From assembly GCA_049999725.1 (NCBI GenBank), contig JBNGIS010009561.1, positions 1 through 25,791 on the forward strand: a stretch of 25,791 nucleotides of DNA, in the 5' to 3' direction. The stretch's first letter is position 1. The number at the start of each line of letters is the position of its first letter. Below are positions 11,150 through 19,414 of the stretch, piece after piece. This DNA comes from Haplomitrium mnioides (taxonomy: Eukaryota; Marchantiophyta; Haplomitriopsida; Calobryales). The notes under the pieces were generated by a model that did no database searches, was not told the DNA's origin, and saw nothing but the letters and a program-made list of their open reading frames with translations. Position numbers and translations under genes: made by a program.

Positions 11150-11960
11150 AAGATGGTTTCATACATCTTGCAAAGAGGAGGATAAATGAGACAAAAAGGT
11201 AGAAAGATTTGGAACAGTGGAAAAAGAAGGAGAAAGAAAACCATCGGGAACAAGAGGATGTTGGCTTGAATTGAGAAAGAAAGGAGAAAATCCAATACTT
11301 TCTTGTTTGAAGTTGTTGTATGCAAACTCCACAACTGGAAAGAAACTCTCCCAATTCGTGTGATGTATGTTGATGAGCACTCAAAGCATATCCTCCGCAG
11401 TCAGATTCATGCGTTTAGTTTGCCTATTTGTTTGAAGATGATAAGCTGTAGACATAGATAGTTTGGTACCCAAAAGTATGAACAACACTTGCCAAAACTT
11501 CCTAGTAAATCATGAATATTTATCATATATTAATACCTTTAGCATTCTATGATAACGAAAAACTGTATCAAAGTAAATCTTTGCCAATTGTAGAGCATCC
11601 ACCATATCCAACATTGTTGCTAGATGAATTTGTTTGTTTAGCTTATCCACAAACACCACAATGTCAGTAAACCCATGAGCCGTGGTTGGAAGCAAAGAGA
11701 CAAAATCTATACTTACATGTTCCCAACAAGCAGTAGAAATTGGTAATGGTTGAATAGGGCCAGCTAGTTTTTGATTTGAAGCCTTGTTTCGCTAACAACT
11801 TTCACAAGAACAAACAAAGCTATGAACATCTCGAGCTTGGTTTGACCACCACCAAGTGCGTTCAAGAAACTCCATAGTCTTGTCTATCTTAAGATGCCTT
11901 GAGATTGGAATGTCATGTGCTTCTTGTAAATAAGTCATTCAGAGTGCATCATCTTATCAA
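11150..11960 (-). pseudogene. Chromovirus integrase (catalytically dead)
   Basis: An HHCC zinc-finger region near 11790-11905 reads RHLKIDKTMEFL then CSCESC followed by a stop and RNK. The core follows: AGPIQPLPI, W..VSIDFV (first Asp), VDKLNKQIHLA, VLIYDKYS then a stop (second Asp kept), FTRKFWQ, and TNRQTKRMN where gypsy integrases read TDGQTERVN. The catalytic Glu is therefore Lys (AAA), one G-to-A change from GAA; the neighbouring D-to-N and G-to-R also fit G-to-A. After a stop comes NWESFFPVVEFAYNNFKQ, the conserved end of the core. Stops lie near 11383, 11510 and 11793. Confidence 0.85.
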
Positions 11961-12424
11961 ACATATATTTGATGACCTTGATAGAGAACACCATCTTGAA
12001 TGGAAAATGTATGATACTCACTGTCTTTGACAATGAAACGTGCCTTAACAAGATTGAAGAGGGCTTATTCTTGTAACTTTTGTCAAAAGTCATCACTAGT
12101 TGCTTCATCAAGATGCAATATACTAACATTTGCAACCTCCAATATATTTAGTTGATGATCCGGTCTCCATGAAAATGCATCAAGAATGGTGTGGAACCTT
12201 CTTGACTTGTACTCCAACTTGATATTAAAAGGCTCTAAGTGATCTTCCGATCAATGATACCGACTTTTCATATTTTCCGAATGAATTTACTAGAGTAAAA
12301 GGTTGTGACCGGTGCGCATAAGTACTTGTTTTTCTAAAAGATAGTGTCTCCAAACCTTGGTAGCATAAACCATCGCCAATTACTCTCTATCCTTTGTAGA
12401 ATAATTCCTCTGTGCCTCATTTAG

Positions 12425-13300
12425 TCAATGTGACATGAAGGCAATCAGATGAAGTCCATTCTTAAACACTTGTTGTAACACTACCCCAATAGCAAAATTA
12501 GATGAATCAGAATCAACTATAAAACTTGCCTTTGGGTCATACGATTGTAGAGTTAGACGAGAAGACATTGCATCCTTGAGTTGTTGAAATGCCTCTTGCT
12601 CTTTCATCGTCCATTGAAACTTTGCTTCCTAACCTAGCAAATCCGGAAGCAATGCAGCAATATAAGCATAGCAATGGATGAATCTTCGATAAAACTTGCT
12701 AACCCATTGAAAGCTCGAACATCCTTTGCATCTTTTGGTGTTGGTCACTCTGCAATGGCCTTAATTTTCTCTTCCTCCATCTTGATGTCATCCAAAGACA
12801 CTTCATGCTTTATGTAAGTCACCTCTTGCTTTCAAAACTCACAATGAGACTTCTTGGAGTAAAACTTCCAATTGCGTAATATTTGTAATACTTCCTTGAG
12901 ATGAGCATGATGTTCAACTTTACTTTTACTAAAGATAAGAACATCATCCAAAAACACCAACATTGACTTATCCAATAACCCATCAAAAACTTGATGCATT
13001 TGATCCATGAATATTTTTGAAGAATTAGTAAGATCAAACGTAAGAACTGTCCATTCAAAATGCCTATACCTTGTGCAAAAAGTTGTCTTTAGTACGTCAC
13101 TTGGCTTGATAAGAATTTGCCAATAACCACTTTAAAGATTCAACTTAGAAAAGAATCGTGCACCACTCAATTGATCCAACAAAACATCAATAAAAAGTAG
13201 AGGATAAGCATTCTTCATTATTTGATTGTTCAATCCTCAATAATCTGTACAAAGATGAAATCCACCATCTTACTTTGGTACAAAGAAAATTGGAGCTCTT
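12425..13300 (-). pseudogene. Chromovirus reverse transcriptase and RNase H (broken)
   Basis: RT motifs on the - strand in order: VPK.DGGFHLCTDY near 13280, LNNQIMKNAYPLLFIDVLLDQLSGARFFSKLNL (in pieces), SGYWQI, then the catalytic VFLDDVLIFSKS at about 12940 (FLDD, a usual gypsy variant of YxDD) and HLKEVLQILR. A one-base shift near 12710 moves the frame before FYRRFIH. RNase H begins at about 12610 with WTMKEQEAFQQLKDAM, then a catalytic-Asp strand FIVDSDSSNFAIGVVLQQ. Stops include a Trp codon turned TGA in EWPTPK. Canonical fingers, palm, thumb and RNase H order leaves little doubt about identity. Confidence 0.85.
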
Positions 13301-13929
13301 TAAAATGAAGTACTATGTTGAATGAAATTGTTCTTAAGAAGATCCATCAATTTCTTTCAAAGCTACTCTAGCTCTTGTGGCGATAACTGATATATAGGTC
13401 AATTATAATGAGTACTTCCCAATATCAACTCAACCAGAAAAAGGCATTCCTCGATCGTTTAGAAACCCCTTTGGCAAATCTTCCAAAAACACATCTACAA
13501 ACTCTTTCAAAATATCATCTATCATTAAGCTAGGTGCACCTTTTCCTTTCCTCCTTACTCAAATCTATAATGGGCTTGATCCAAATAGCAAAGATAGGCA
13601 ATTCTTACTCCACTGAATTAACATATTGAATAGATTTAGGCTTCTTCACCAACGATGTCAAACACTAGAAAAAAGATTTCTTATCTTGTAAGGTAACTTA
13701 AATATATTGTTTTGCCCAATCAAACTGAGCGAATCGATCTTCAAGCCAATGCAACCCTAAAACAATGTCATATTATACAAGTGTAATAAAAATTTGCACA
13801 GATTCCACATACTCTTTTCCATCCCTTAAAAGAAATGGCTTTTGAAAGCGAAACACGTCATGCTTTTGGCCATCGGCCATAGTCACAACACTCCCCTTGA
13901 CAGGCCTAAATTTTGCTTTGATAATCTTA

Positions 13930-14420
13930 GCAAAACCTAGTGATACAAAATTTTAGAACTCCTAGTATCCACCAATATTCTACAAGATTTCTTCTCAATC
14001 ATATCATCAAGATGGAACGAAGTACCTCGAGCTCTTGTCGAAATTTAAATTCTATTAGAGCTTGGAAAGTTTTGAGTACGTTGTTCGAGTAGTTGAGGAT
14101 GCGACCTAGCTTCTATAGCAGTAAGCATTCAGTCATGCCTCTCCCTTATACACATTACTTCTTCTAATTGAGTGAGCTCTCTCATAGTAACTTCTACTCT
14201 CATGCGAGGCTCCAATCCTCCAACAAAGCGGTTTAGTGCTTCTTCTTCTCTTATATCCAGAATTTGCATAATTATATCATGAAAGTGTGCAACATAGCTT
14301 CTCACTGAACCAAGTTTCTTCAATTCGGCCAATCGGTCTCTTGCTACTTTTGAAGCATTTACAACCCTAAATCTTGAAATCACCGCTTCTTTGAACTCAC
14401 ACCAAGAAACAATAGGAGAA
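13930..14420 (-). pseudogene. Chromovirus gag core and protease remnant
   Basis: Gag is open from about 14420 to 14129: SWCEFKEAVISRF, VNASKVARDRLAELKKLGSV, then YVAHFHDIIMQILDI.EEEALNRFVGGL. This is the retrotransposon gag fold (Retrotrans_gag type) with its W..F...F and ARDRL..L landmarks. Downstream at about 13955-14005 a protease strand reads CRILVDTRSS, where the DTG/DSG loop has become D-T-R (AGG from GGG, again G to A). No zinc knuckle was found between them. The gag N terminus is missing. Confidence 0.7.
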
Positions 14421-14788
14421 ACAAATCCACATTGTGCTTGTTGTATTTAGTGAAGTACACTATACAACAAAAAAAGCACCTTACATTCTAAAACGAGAAT
14501 GGATAAAAACCTAATAGGAGAGGATCAACTACATGTTCACTTAAACAAGTAAGTAGTGAAGGTTCATTCATCAAGCAAACAAAAGAGAGTGCTCTCCTGT
14601 GAGAACACCCATCTACAATTTGAAAATGAGCAATATCACTATACTTGGAAAGGATAATGAAAATAAAGCACATGAAGAAGTGAAGCAACATACAAATGAA
14701 AGCTTTTCTTCAACATCGAAAGAAAAATCTAAGGGAAAAAAAATTAGATGCTCAACAATTGATGAACTTTCTACTTCTATGAAAACCA
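14421..14788. other. Junction between chromovirus gag and copia LTR
   Basis: The sequence between the gag core and the LTR end holds no recognised gene. A 65-codon + frame rich in Lys, Ser and Glu (14599-14796) has no identifiable motif and overlaps the LTR end. On the - strand, the bases just after the LTR (TGGTTTTCATAG) are loosely like a tRNA-Met primer binding site, so some of this may be leader sequence of another copia copy. Confidence 0.4.
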
Positions 14789-15053
14789 TGTTGTAATGTG
14801 ACATACAATAGGTATACAACATAATCCTCATTAGGTTATGCAATCATGTGATGAAAAATCTTCTCTCCTTCTTCTCCTCTCAATCTCATCAATCAATCTT
14901 CTTAATAATCATAATACAAAACATGTGTATGGTTATCTTAAGCCTAGGTTAGGCTTAACCTAATATGGTTACTAATTATAGATTAGTAGCCTAATCCTAG
15001 ATTAAATAACATCCTCTAATCTTATTAATGATGTTACTAAATATATACTAACA
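14789..15053 (-). repeat. Copia LTR, 265 bases, TGTTAG...ACAACA
   Basis: The - strand begins TGTTAGTATATAT directly after a polypurine tract and ends ACAACA, giving the TG...CA ends and a TGTT/AACA terminal inverted repeat. It contains a perfect 9-3-9 dyad (14938-14958). No matching partner LTR is found at the other end of copia A, so its limits rest on the end motifs alone. Confidence 0.6.
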
Positions 15054-15064
15054 CTCCCCCTTAG
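15054..15064 (-). other. Polypurine tract of the copia 3' end
   Basis: The - strand reads CTAAGGGGGAG immediately before TGTTAG. This is the plus-strand priming site for copia reverse transcription and fixes the start of the 3' LTR. The same tract precedes the block at 18974. Confidence 0.85.
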
Positions 15065-15170
15065 TTATAACATGGGAATGTTGCAAACAACCGTAACATA
15101 AAACATCATAAGATGAAGATAAGAAGACATAGCTCCAAATCCCCCAATTTAATCCACATAGATCGATAAT

Positions 15171-15217
15171 GATGTTGCCTCATTAAAACCTTCTCATACT
15201 CATTCGAGGGAAAGAGT
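15171..15217 (-). other. Conserved copia 3' untranslated motif
   Basis: The - strand carries ACTCTTTCCCTC followed by GGTTTTAATGAGGC, a pair of blocks conserved upstream of the polypurine tract in many plant copia elements. The same pair occurs at 19055-19094 in copia B, which supports a common lineage for the two 3' ends. Confidence 0.6.
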
Positions 15218-15359
15218 ACAACCATCACTATCCACGGAAAAGAATATATGAAAAATAAATTATGCTAATATAAAAGATAAAGAAGATGGCTATAGGCCAT
15301 GAAAAACATAAGAGTATAAAATCAGGAGAAAATATAAATAGAAGATAGAGAGCTTTCCC

Positions 15360-16460
15360 CTTAGAGACATTCTCCCTCTGAATATGATAGATATTCCTAG
15401 AAATAAGTTCTGGGGGAGCCTTCATATAAATTTGGATATCAAGAAGCCCATCTAGGTATGTTGTCACCACATCTAACTGATGTGTCATGAGCTCATGTCC
15501 TAGAGAAAAGCCAACTAGGAACCGGTAGGTGATAGCATCCATGACTGGGGCATATGTGAGATCAAAGTCTCTCCCAAGAATCTGTATGTAGCCTTTGGCT
15601 ACAAGGCGTGTCTTTTATCAGACAACTTTGCCTTTCTAACTTGGTTTCTTCATGAAAATCCACCTATATCTGATTAAGTGGGCGTTAGAGGGTACGGGGA
15701 CTAAGGGTCCAAATACTTTCCTCTGCATTATGGAATTCAATTCGGAATTCATCGTTTTTTCCCATTCAATCCAATCTAGACTATCCATAGCTTCTTTGAT
15801 AGACCTTGGATCGGGGGGTATATCGAATATAGTTTGTGAAATCATGAAGGCGAAATGGTCATCCGTACTAGCACTCTCTCGCTGCTATAAATTCTCAATA
15901 TCCATATAGTGGATTGATATCTCTTTATTATCTGGGATCTCTAAAAGAAATATGGTAGGCTAAGATGGTGGTGTAGTGGATGATGATGGTAGTAGAGGTC
16001 CATCAGCAGAGAAAGTAGTCCTCTTTGTCGCATTTTGTTGCCTTGGTTGAGAGTCTTTCGAGGCTACAAGACGTCCTCTCTTTTGTCTTGGTAATTGATC
16101 ACTCGCTGTTGTAGTAATGTCTTGAATCCTTGCAGGTACATTTACAACAAGAATGTGTGATTGTGTTACCTTTTCAATCTCATTAAATGAGTCACGCAAG
16201 TGCTCGACAGTCTTAGTCAAGTGAAGAAGTCTCCTGACTTTGTCCTCATACTGCCTTGTTCTTTGATCTATCCATACAGTGGATACTTTCTCCCATTCTA
16301 TGTTTTTCGGTATTGAAGAAGTTTTATCTTCAAACAAAGGTGGGAATATATCCTCACAAAAGTGGAAGTCGAGGAATTTGGCCTGAAATACATCTTCTGT
16401 GGATAGTTCCAGATACTGCATAATCGACAGAGAATCATAGCCCACATATATTCCCTTCTT
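15360..16460 (-). pseudogene. Copia A integrase C-terminal linker and RT N-terminal half
   Basis: From 16460 the frame reads KKGIYVGYDSLSIMQYLELSTEDVF..KFLDFHFCEDIFPP, the copia integrase C-terminal region, then a linker with a basic RQKRGRLVASKD block like the AT-hook-like RGRP of copia B. RT starts with WIEWEKTMNSELNSIMQRKVFGPLVPVP, then KTRLVAKGYIQILGRDFDLTYAPVMDAITYRFL, the first catalytic Asp in HQLDVVTTYLDG, and IYMKAPPELISR. Homology to RT stops about six codons later; YVDD and RNase H are absent. Stops: TAG at 15960, 15885 and 15636, TGA at 15618, TAA at 15615, all in one register. Confidence 0.85.
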
Positions 16461-17327
16461 TCATTGAGGTCCCATCTTAGTCCTTTTTGGTCCCAAAATT
16501 GGAACAAAGACTTGACAACCGAAAATACAAAGATGAGAGAGATCGAGAATAGTCCCATATGCAAGTTGGTGAGGCGATAAAGTATTAAAAGTTGATGGCA
16601 TGTACTTCAATAAAGAAGCAACATGAAGAACAACGTAGGCCCATGCAGAAACCAATAATCTCATCTGCATGAGCATAGGCCTAGCTATCATCTATATATT
16701 ATGTATAACTCTTTTGGCTATGCCATTTTGAAAATGGATGTGAGCCACAAAGTATTAGGTATCTATACCCGTAGTCATACAAAAATTGTCAAAAGTCTTA
16801 GACGTAAACTCCCCCGCATTGCCAACCCTTGGGACTCTTATTGGATTTTCTAGAAATTGAGCTTTCAATTTTAGAATATGTGCTAGTATCCTAGGGAAGA
16901 CTAAGTTTCGGGTAGAGAGTAACAAAACTTGAGACCATTTTGATGACGCGCAGATTATCACAAAGAAGTACCAAAAGGGTCCACTTGGTGCGTCAATATG
17001 ACCACACACATCTGCGTGTAAACGCTCAAGGAACTTAGGAATATCCATCATAGTCTTGGATATCCTTGGTCGTAGGAAGAGCTTGCCTTGAGAGCAATGG
17101 ATACATTGTGTATTGAGCATATGCGGTCTAGCGCTAGGACGTATAGATCGTGATACTTTCAGAATATTTTTGAACATGTTGGTGCCAAGATGTCCTAAGC
17201 ATTTATGCCATAGTATGCTTTGGTCAATATGCTTTGCATCAACAAGAAAACTTTGAATTTGTGCTACATAGAACCCCAATGGATACGCAAATAATGTTTC
17301 CTTTATTTCAGATCCATCAGGAGTGTT
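16461..17327 (-). pseudogene. Copia A integrase (catalytically dead)
   Basis: Open mainly from 17279 (174 residues). The zinc domain is intact: ILWHKCLGHLG with H25 and H30, and CIHC with C59 and C62. The core reads LERLHADVCG (first Asp, residue 90), SSKWSQVLLLSTRN, then RVGNAGEF where the second catalytic Asp is Gly, and after a TAA at 16755 HIHFQNGIAKRVI where the catalytic Glu is Lys. Two of the three DDE residues are therefore lost; E to K is a G-to-A change. Further stops are TAG at 16692 and TGA at 16461 (CGA to TGA likely). The register matches gag and RT exactly. Confidence 0.9.
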
Positions 17328-17822
17328 CTATAATATATGAATCACTTCTTGATCTTTACATGTGCTAGTATGCAAATGGAATCCATTGTCTCTAATATCC
17401 TTGAAACTAATAGGATTCCTAGTAGCACTAGACGCATATATGGCAGATCTGATATTAAGCCTAGTTCCTCTTGGTAATGTAATAGTGGCTGGTCCATGCC
17501 CTTCCTCAATCTGAGTACTTCCCATGATCGTTGTTACTTTTCAACTTGAGGGAGTAATGGTTGTAAAGAAGGACATGCACTTCAATATAATGTGAGTGCT
17601 GTCATTGTCAATAATACATGTATTAACATCAGCCAAAGAAGGAAGTGCAAGTGAACACTATAGCATATGATTCTCTGGAACAGCCAGATCATCATCTTTT
17701 TGGATATAGTCACTTAAAATATCTTCTTGTTCCAGAAACACCCCATGGTTCTCTATATTATTTTGTTTGCTCTGACCTTGGGCATATAGTGCCACCAAAT
17801 GTGCCAGTATTCTGTATATTTT
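17328..17822 (-). pseudogene. Copia A protease (active site lost)
   Basis: The frame reads VNTCIIDNDSTHIIL, ITPSS, a TGA, then VTTIMGSTQIEEGHGPATITLP, NIRSAIYASSATRN and ISFKDIRDNGFHL. This is the copia retropepsin and its run-on into the pre-integrase region. The catalytic DSG is changed to D-N-D (AAT, GAC), both single G-to-A changes from AGT and GGC; copia B keeps DSG at the same place. Stops: TAG at 17658, TGA at 17541 (copia B has an Arg there, so CGA to TGA fits), TAG at 17328. Confidence 0.85.
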
Positions 17823-18695
17823 CTAAACATGGCCCAACGTACCACGTCTGATACATCTAAATGAGCCTTTGGTCTTGCTAGAAGAGCGTATATTTCTCCC
17901 TCTATTTTGAGGTCTTACACCTCTTTGTCCCCTTGGGTAAAAGTTTCCAGCAGATGCCCTACCTTTGCTCCTCCCCCTGAACTGCTTATTATTAACACCA
18001 GTTATAGGGGCTTTTCCCCTATTTGAGGTTTTCTTATTGGAACCAAATCTGGCTCTTTGTCTTGGTTGTCCTCTATTACTTACTGGTTTGTTAAAGTGCA
18101 CTTCAGGTGGCTAAGTAACAGACATAGTACTAGGATGTCTAATCTTATAATTTTTCAGTAACAAGTCTTGATGCTTTCCTGCAAGTAGGAGATATGCTAT
18201 TAATTTAGAATATCTTTTGAAATTCATATTCCTATATTGTGCAGACAAGATCATGTTGGATGGATGAAAAGTGGATAGAGTCTTTTCTATTTGCTCCTCA
18301 TCTGAAATTGGGTGACCATATAAAGTCAATTGACAAATGATTGTGAAGAGTTTACTATTGTACTTGGATATGGAAGTGAAATCCTGAACTCTCAGGTTAA
18401 CCCAATCATGCCTAGCTTTAGGCAGATGGATAGTCTTAGTATGGTCAAACCTCTCTTTTAGACTATCTTTTAAGACTCTTGGGTTACTCTAATTGAGATA
18501 TTGCAATTTTAATGGGTCAGACATATGGTGTCTTAAAAACACAAGAAGTTGAGCCTTCTGTTGAGCATTTACATCCTCATCAGTGAGGATAGTAGTTTCC
18601 AATCCCTTGGAAACCAGGTGTGCTATAGCATCTAATGACCATGAGAGATAATTCTCCCCCTCAATGATCAGGCTCTTGAAGTGTAGCTTTTCCAT
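17823..18695 (-). pseudogene. Copia A gag with broken zinc knuckle
   Basis: Gag starts with MEKLHFKSLIIEGENYLSW at 18695, the usual copia gag opening (L.G.NY..W), and continues with LKLQYLN, RFDHTKTIHLPKARHDW, ISDEEQIEKTLSTF and ILSAQYRNMNFKRYSKLIAYLLLAGKH. A basic Arg/Gly-rich segment (about 17880-18060) precedes the nucleocapsid. The knuckle, CHRC....H....C in copia B, is here CIRR....H with the second Cys turned Arg, the last Cys turned Tyr, and a TAG inside. Stops: TAG at 18489, 18111 and 17823. No frameshift occurs. Confidence 0.85.
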
Positions 18696-18828
18696 CCTAC
18701 AAACTGAAGGTCTGAACTGAAATGAAGAAAATGAAAACTTAAAAGATTCTGTATTCTCAAGAACTAGTAGAGTTATGATCTAGAGTAACAAAATGCTTTT
18801 AGTTGTTACTGTTATTTGAAAGTTTAAT

Positions 18829-18838
18829 TTCTATACCA
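18829..18838 (-). other. Possible primer binding site
   Basis: The - strand TGGTATAGAA lies 3 bases after the presumed LTR end and resembles the start of the tRNA-Met complement TGGTATCAGAG with one base missing. It would prime minus-strand synthesis for copia A. Short match, so uncertain. Confidence 0.4.
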
Positions 18839-18841
18839 AAA

Positions 18842-18974
18842 GGTTATAACTGTTGTAGTATATGAGAGACGCACACAGCAATAGACAGCGCCGCACTTTA
18901 CTTCATAGATGATATCCCACTGAATGTTGTACATAACCCTATCTATATATAGGGTTCATCCTAGTCCTATAACA
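18842..18974 (-). repeat. Single LTR-like block between copia B and copia A
   Basis: The - strand begins TGTTATAGG right after the copia B polypurine tract and ends near GTTATAACC, a near-inverted copy of its start. It carries a TATA box inside a dyad, CCCTAT-CTATAT-ATAGGG at 18937-18954. On the far side lie a primer-site-like motif and the copia A leader and gag. So it acts as 3' LTR for B and 5' LTR for A. At about 133 bases it would be a very short LTR, and the far end is approximate. Confidence 0.55.
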
Positions 18975-18985
18975 CTCCCCCTTGA
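18975..18985 (-). other. Polypurine tract of copia B
   Basis: TCAAGGGGGAG on the - strand directly before TGTTATAGG. It shares AAGGGGGAG with the tract at 15054-15064. Confidence 0.85.
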
Positions 18986-19054
18986 CTGATTCTTCTAATC
19001 GAATCAGTCACAATTCTAGGACTAGTCTGAATCAATATACTCCTACATGTGTGG

Positions 19055-19094
19055 TCTCATTAAAACCCTCCTGCTTTCTTCTGAGGGAAAGAGT
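19055..19094 (-). other. Conserved copia 3' untranslated motif (copia B)
   Basis: ACTCTTTCCCTC and GTTTTAATGAGA on the - strand, in the same order and spacing class as at 15171-15217. Lies between the RNase H stop (19415) and the polypurine tract. Confidence 0.6.
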
Positions 19095-19414
19095 GCCACC
19101 ACGTGTAGGGTATTTACATCAAAAATAGATTGTTTGTGGTTTATCATGTATGTAACAATAGTATCATTGAGTTTATCACCCAAATCTCTGTTGTAATGTT
19201 GTCGATGGTGCTGTGGTGGTGGCTCCTTGCATCTGTATGGACAACTTGTTGAGCCCTCATCTGTCTTATGAAAAACATGTGTACATCATTAGTGTTGAAC
19301 GTAGTGTCACATGAGTATCTGTAAAACAAATCACATGGTTAAAACATGTTTACTCAATAACAGAAAACGTGGTATAAAATCTGAAAATAGTCAGAATCAT
19401 ATAAAATTGATATG

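Larger units (their letters stand above)
10125..14420 (-). mobile_element. Ty3/gypsy chromovirus, 5' truncated
   Basis: On the - strand the order is gag, protease, RT, RNase H, integrase, chromodomain, polypurine tract and candidate 3' LTR. Integrase after RNase H defines Ty3/gypsy, and the C-terminal chromodomain places it among the chromoviruses. Gag is entered at its conserved core at about 14420; the 5' LTR, primer binding site and N-terminal gag are missing, probably lost at the junction with the copia sequence upstream. There are at least two frame changes (RT is in a different register from gag and integrase, and the chromodomain differs again) and many stops. Confidence 0.85.
14789..18974 (-). 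mobile_element. Ty1/copia element A, internally deleted
   Basis: On the - strand: LTR-like block (18842-18974), primer-site-like TGGTATAGAA, leader, gag from 18695, zinc knuckle, protease, integrase, AT-hook-like linker, the N-terminal half of RT ending about 15360, then 3' untranslated sequence, polypurine tract and a 265-base LTR (14789-15053). Integrase before RT defines copia. The C-terminal half of RT and all of RNase H are missing. The whole body from 18695 to about 15360 stays in one reading register with 14 nonsense codons and no frameshift. The two LTR-like ends do not resemble each other, so the element may be chimeric. Confidence 0.8.

Noticed and set aside
14599-14796. 65-codon Lys/Ser-rich + strand frame
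   Set aside because: Overlaps the copia LTR end, has no motif and is short enough for chance.
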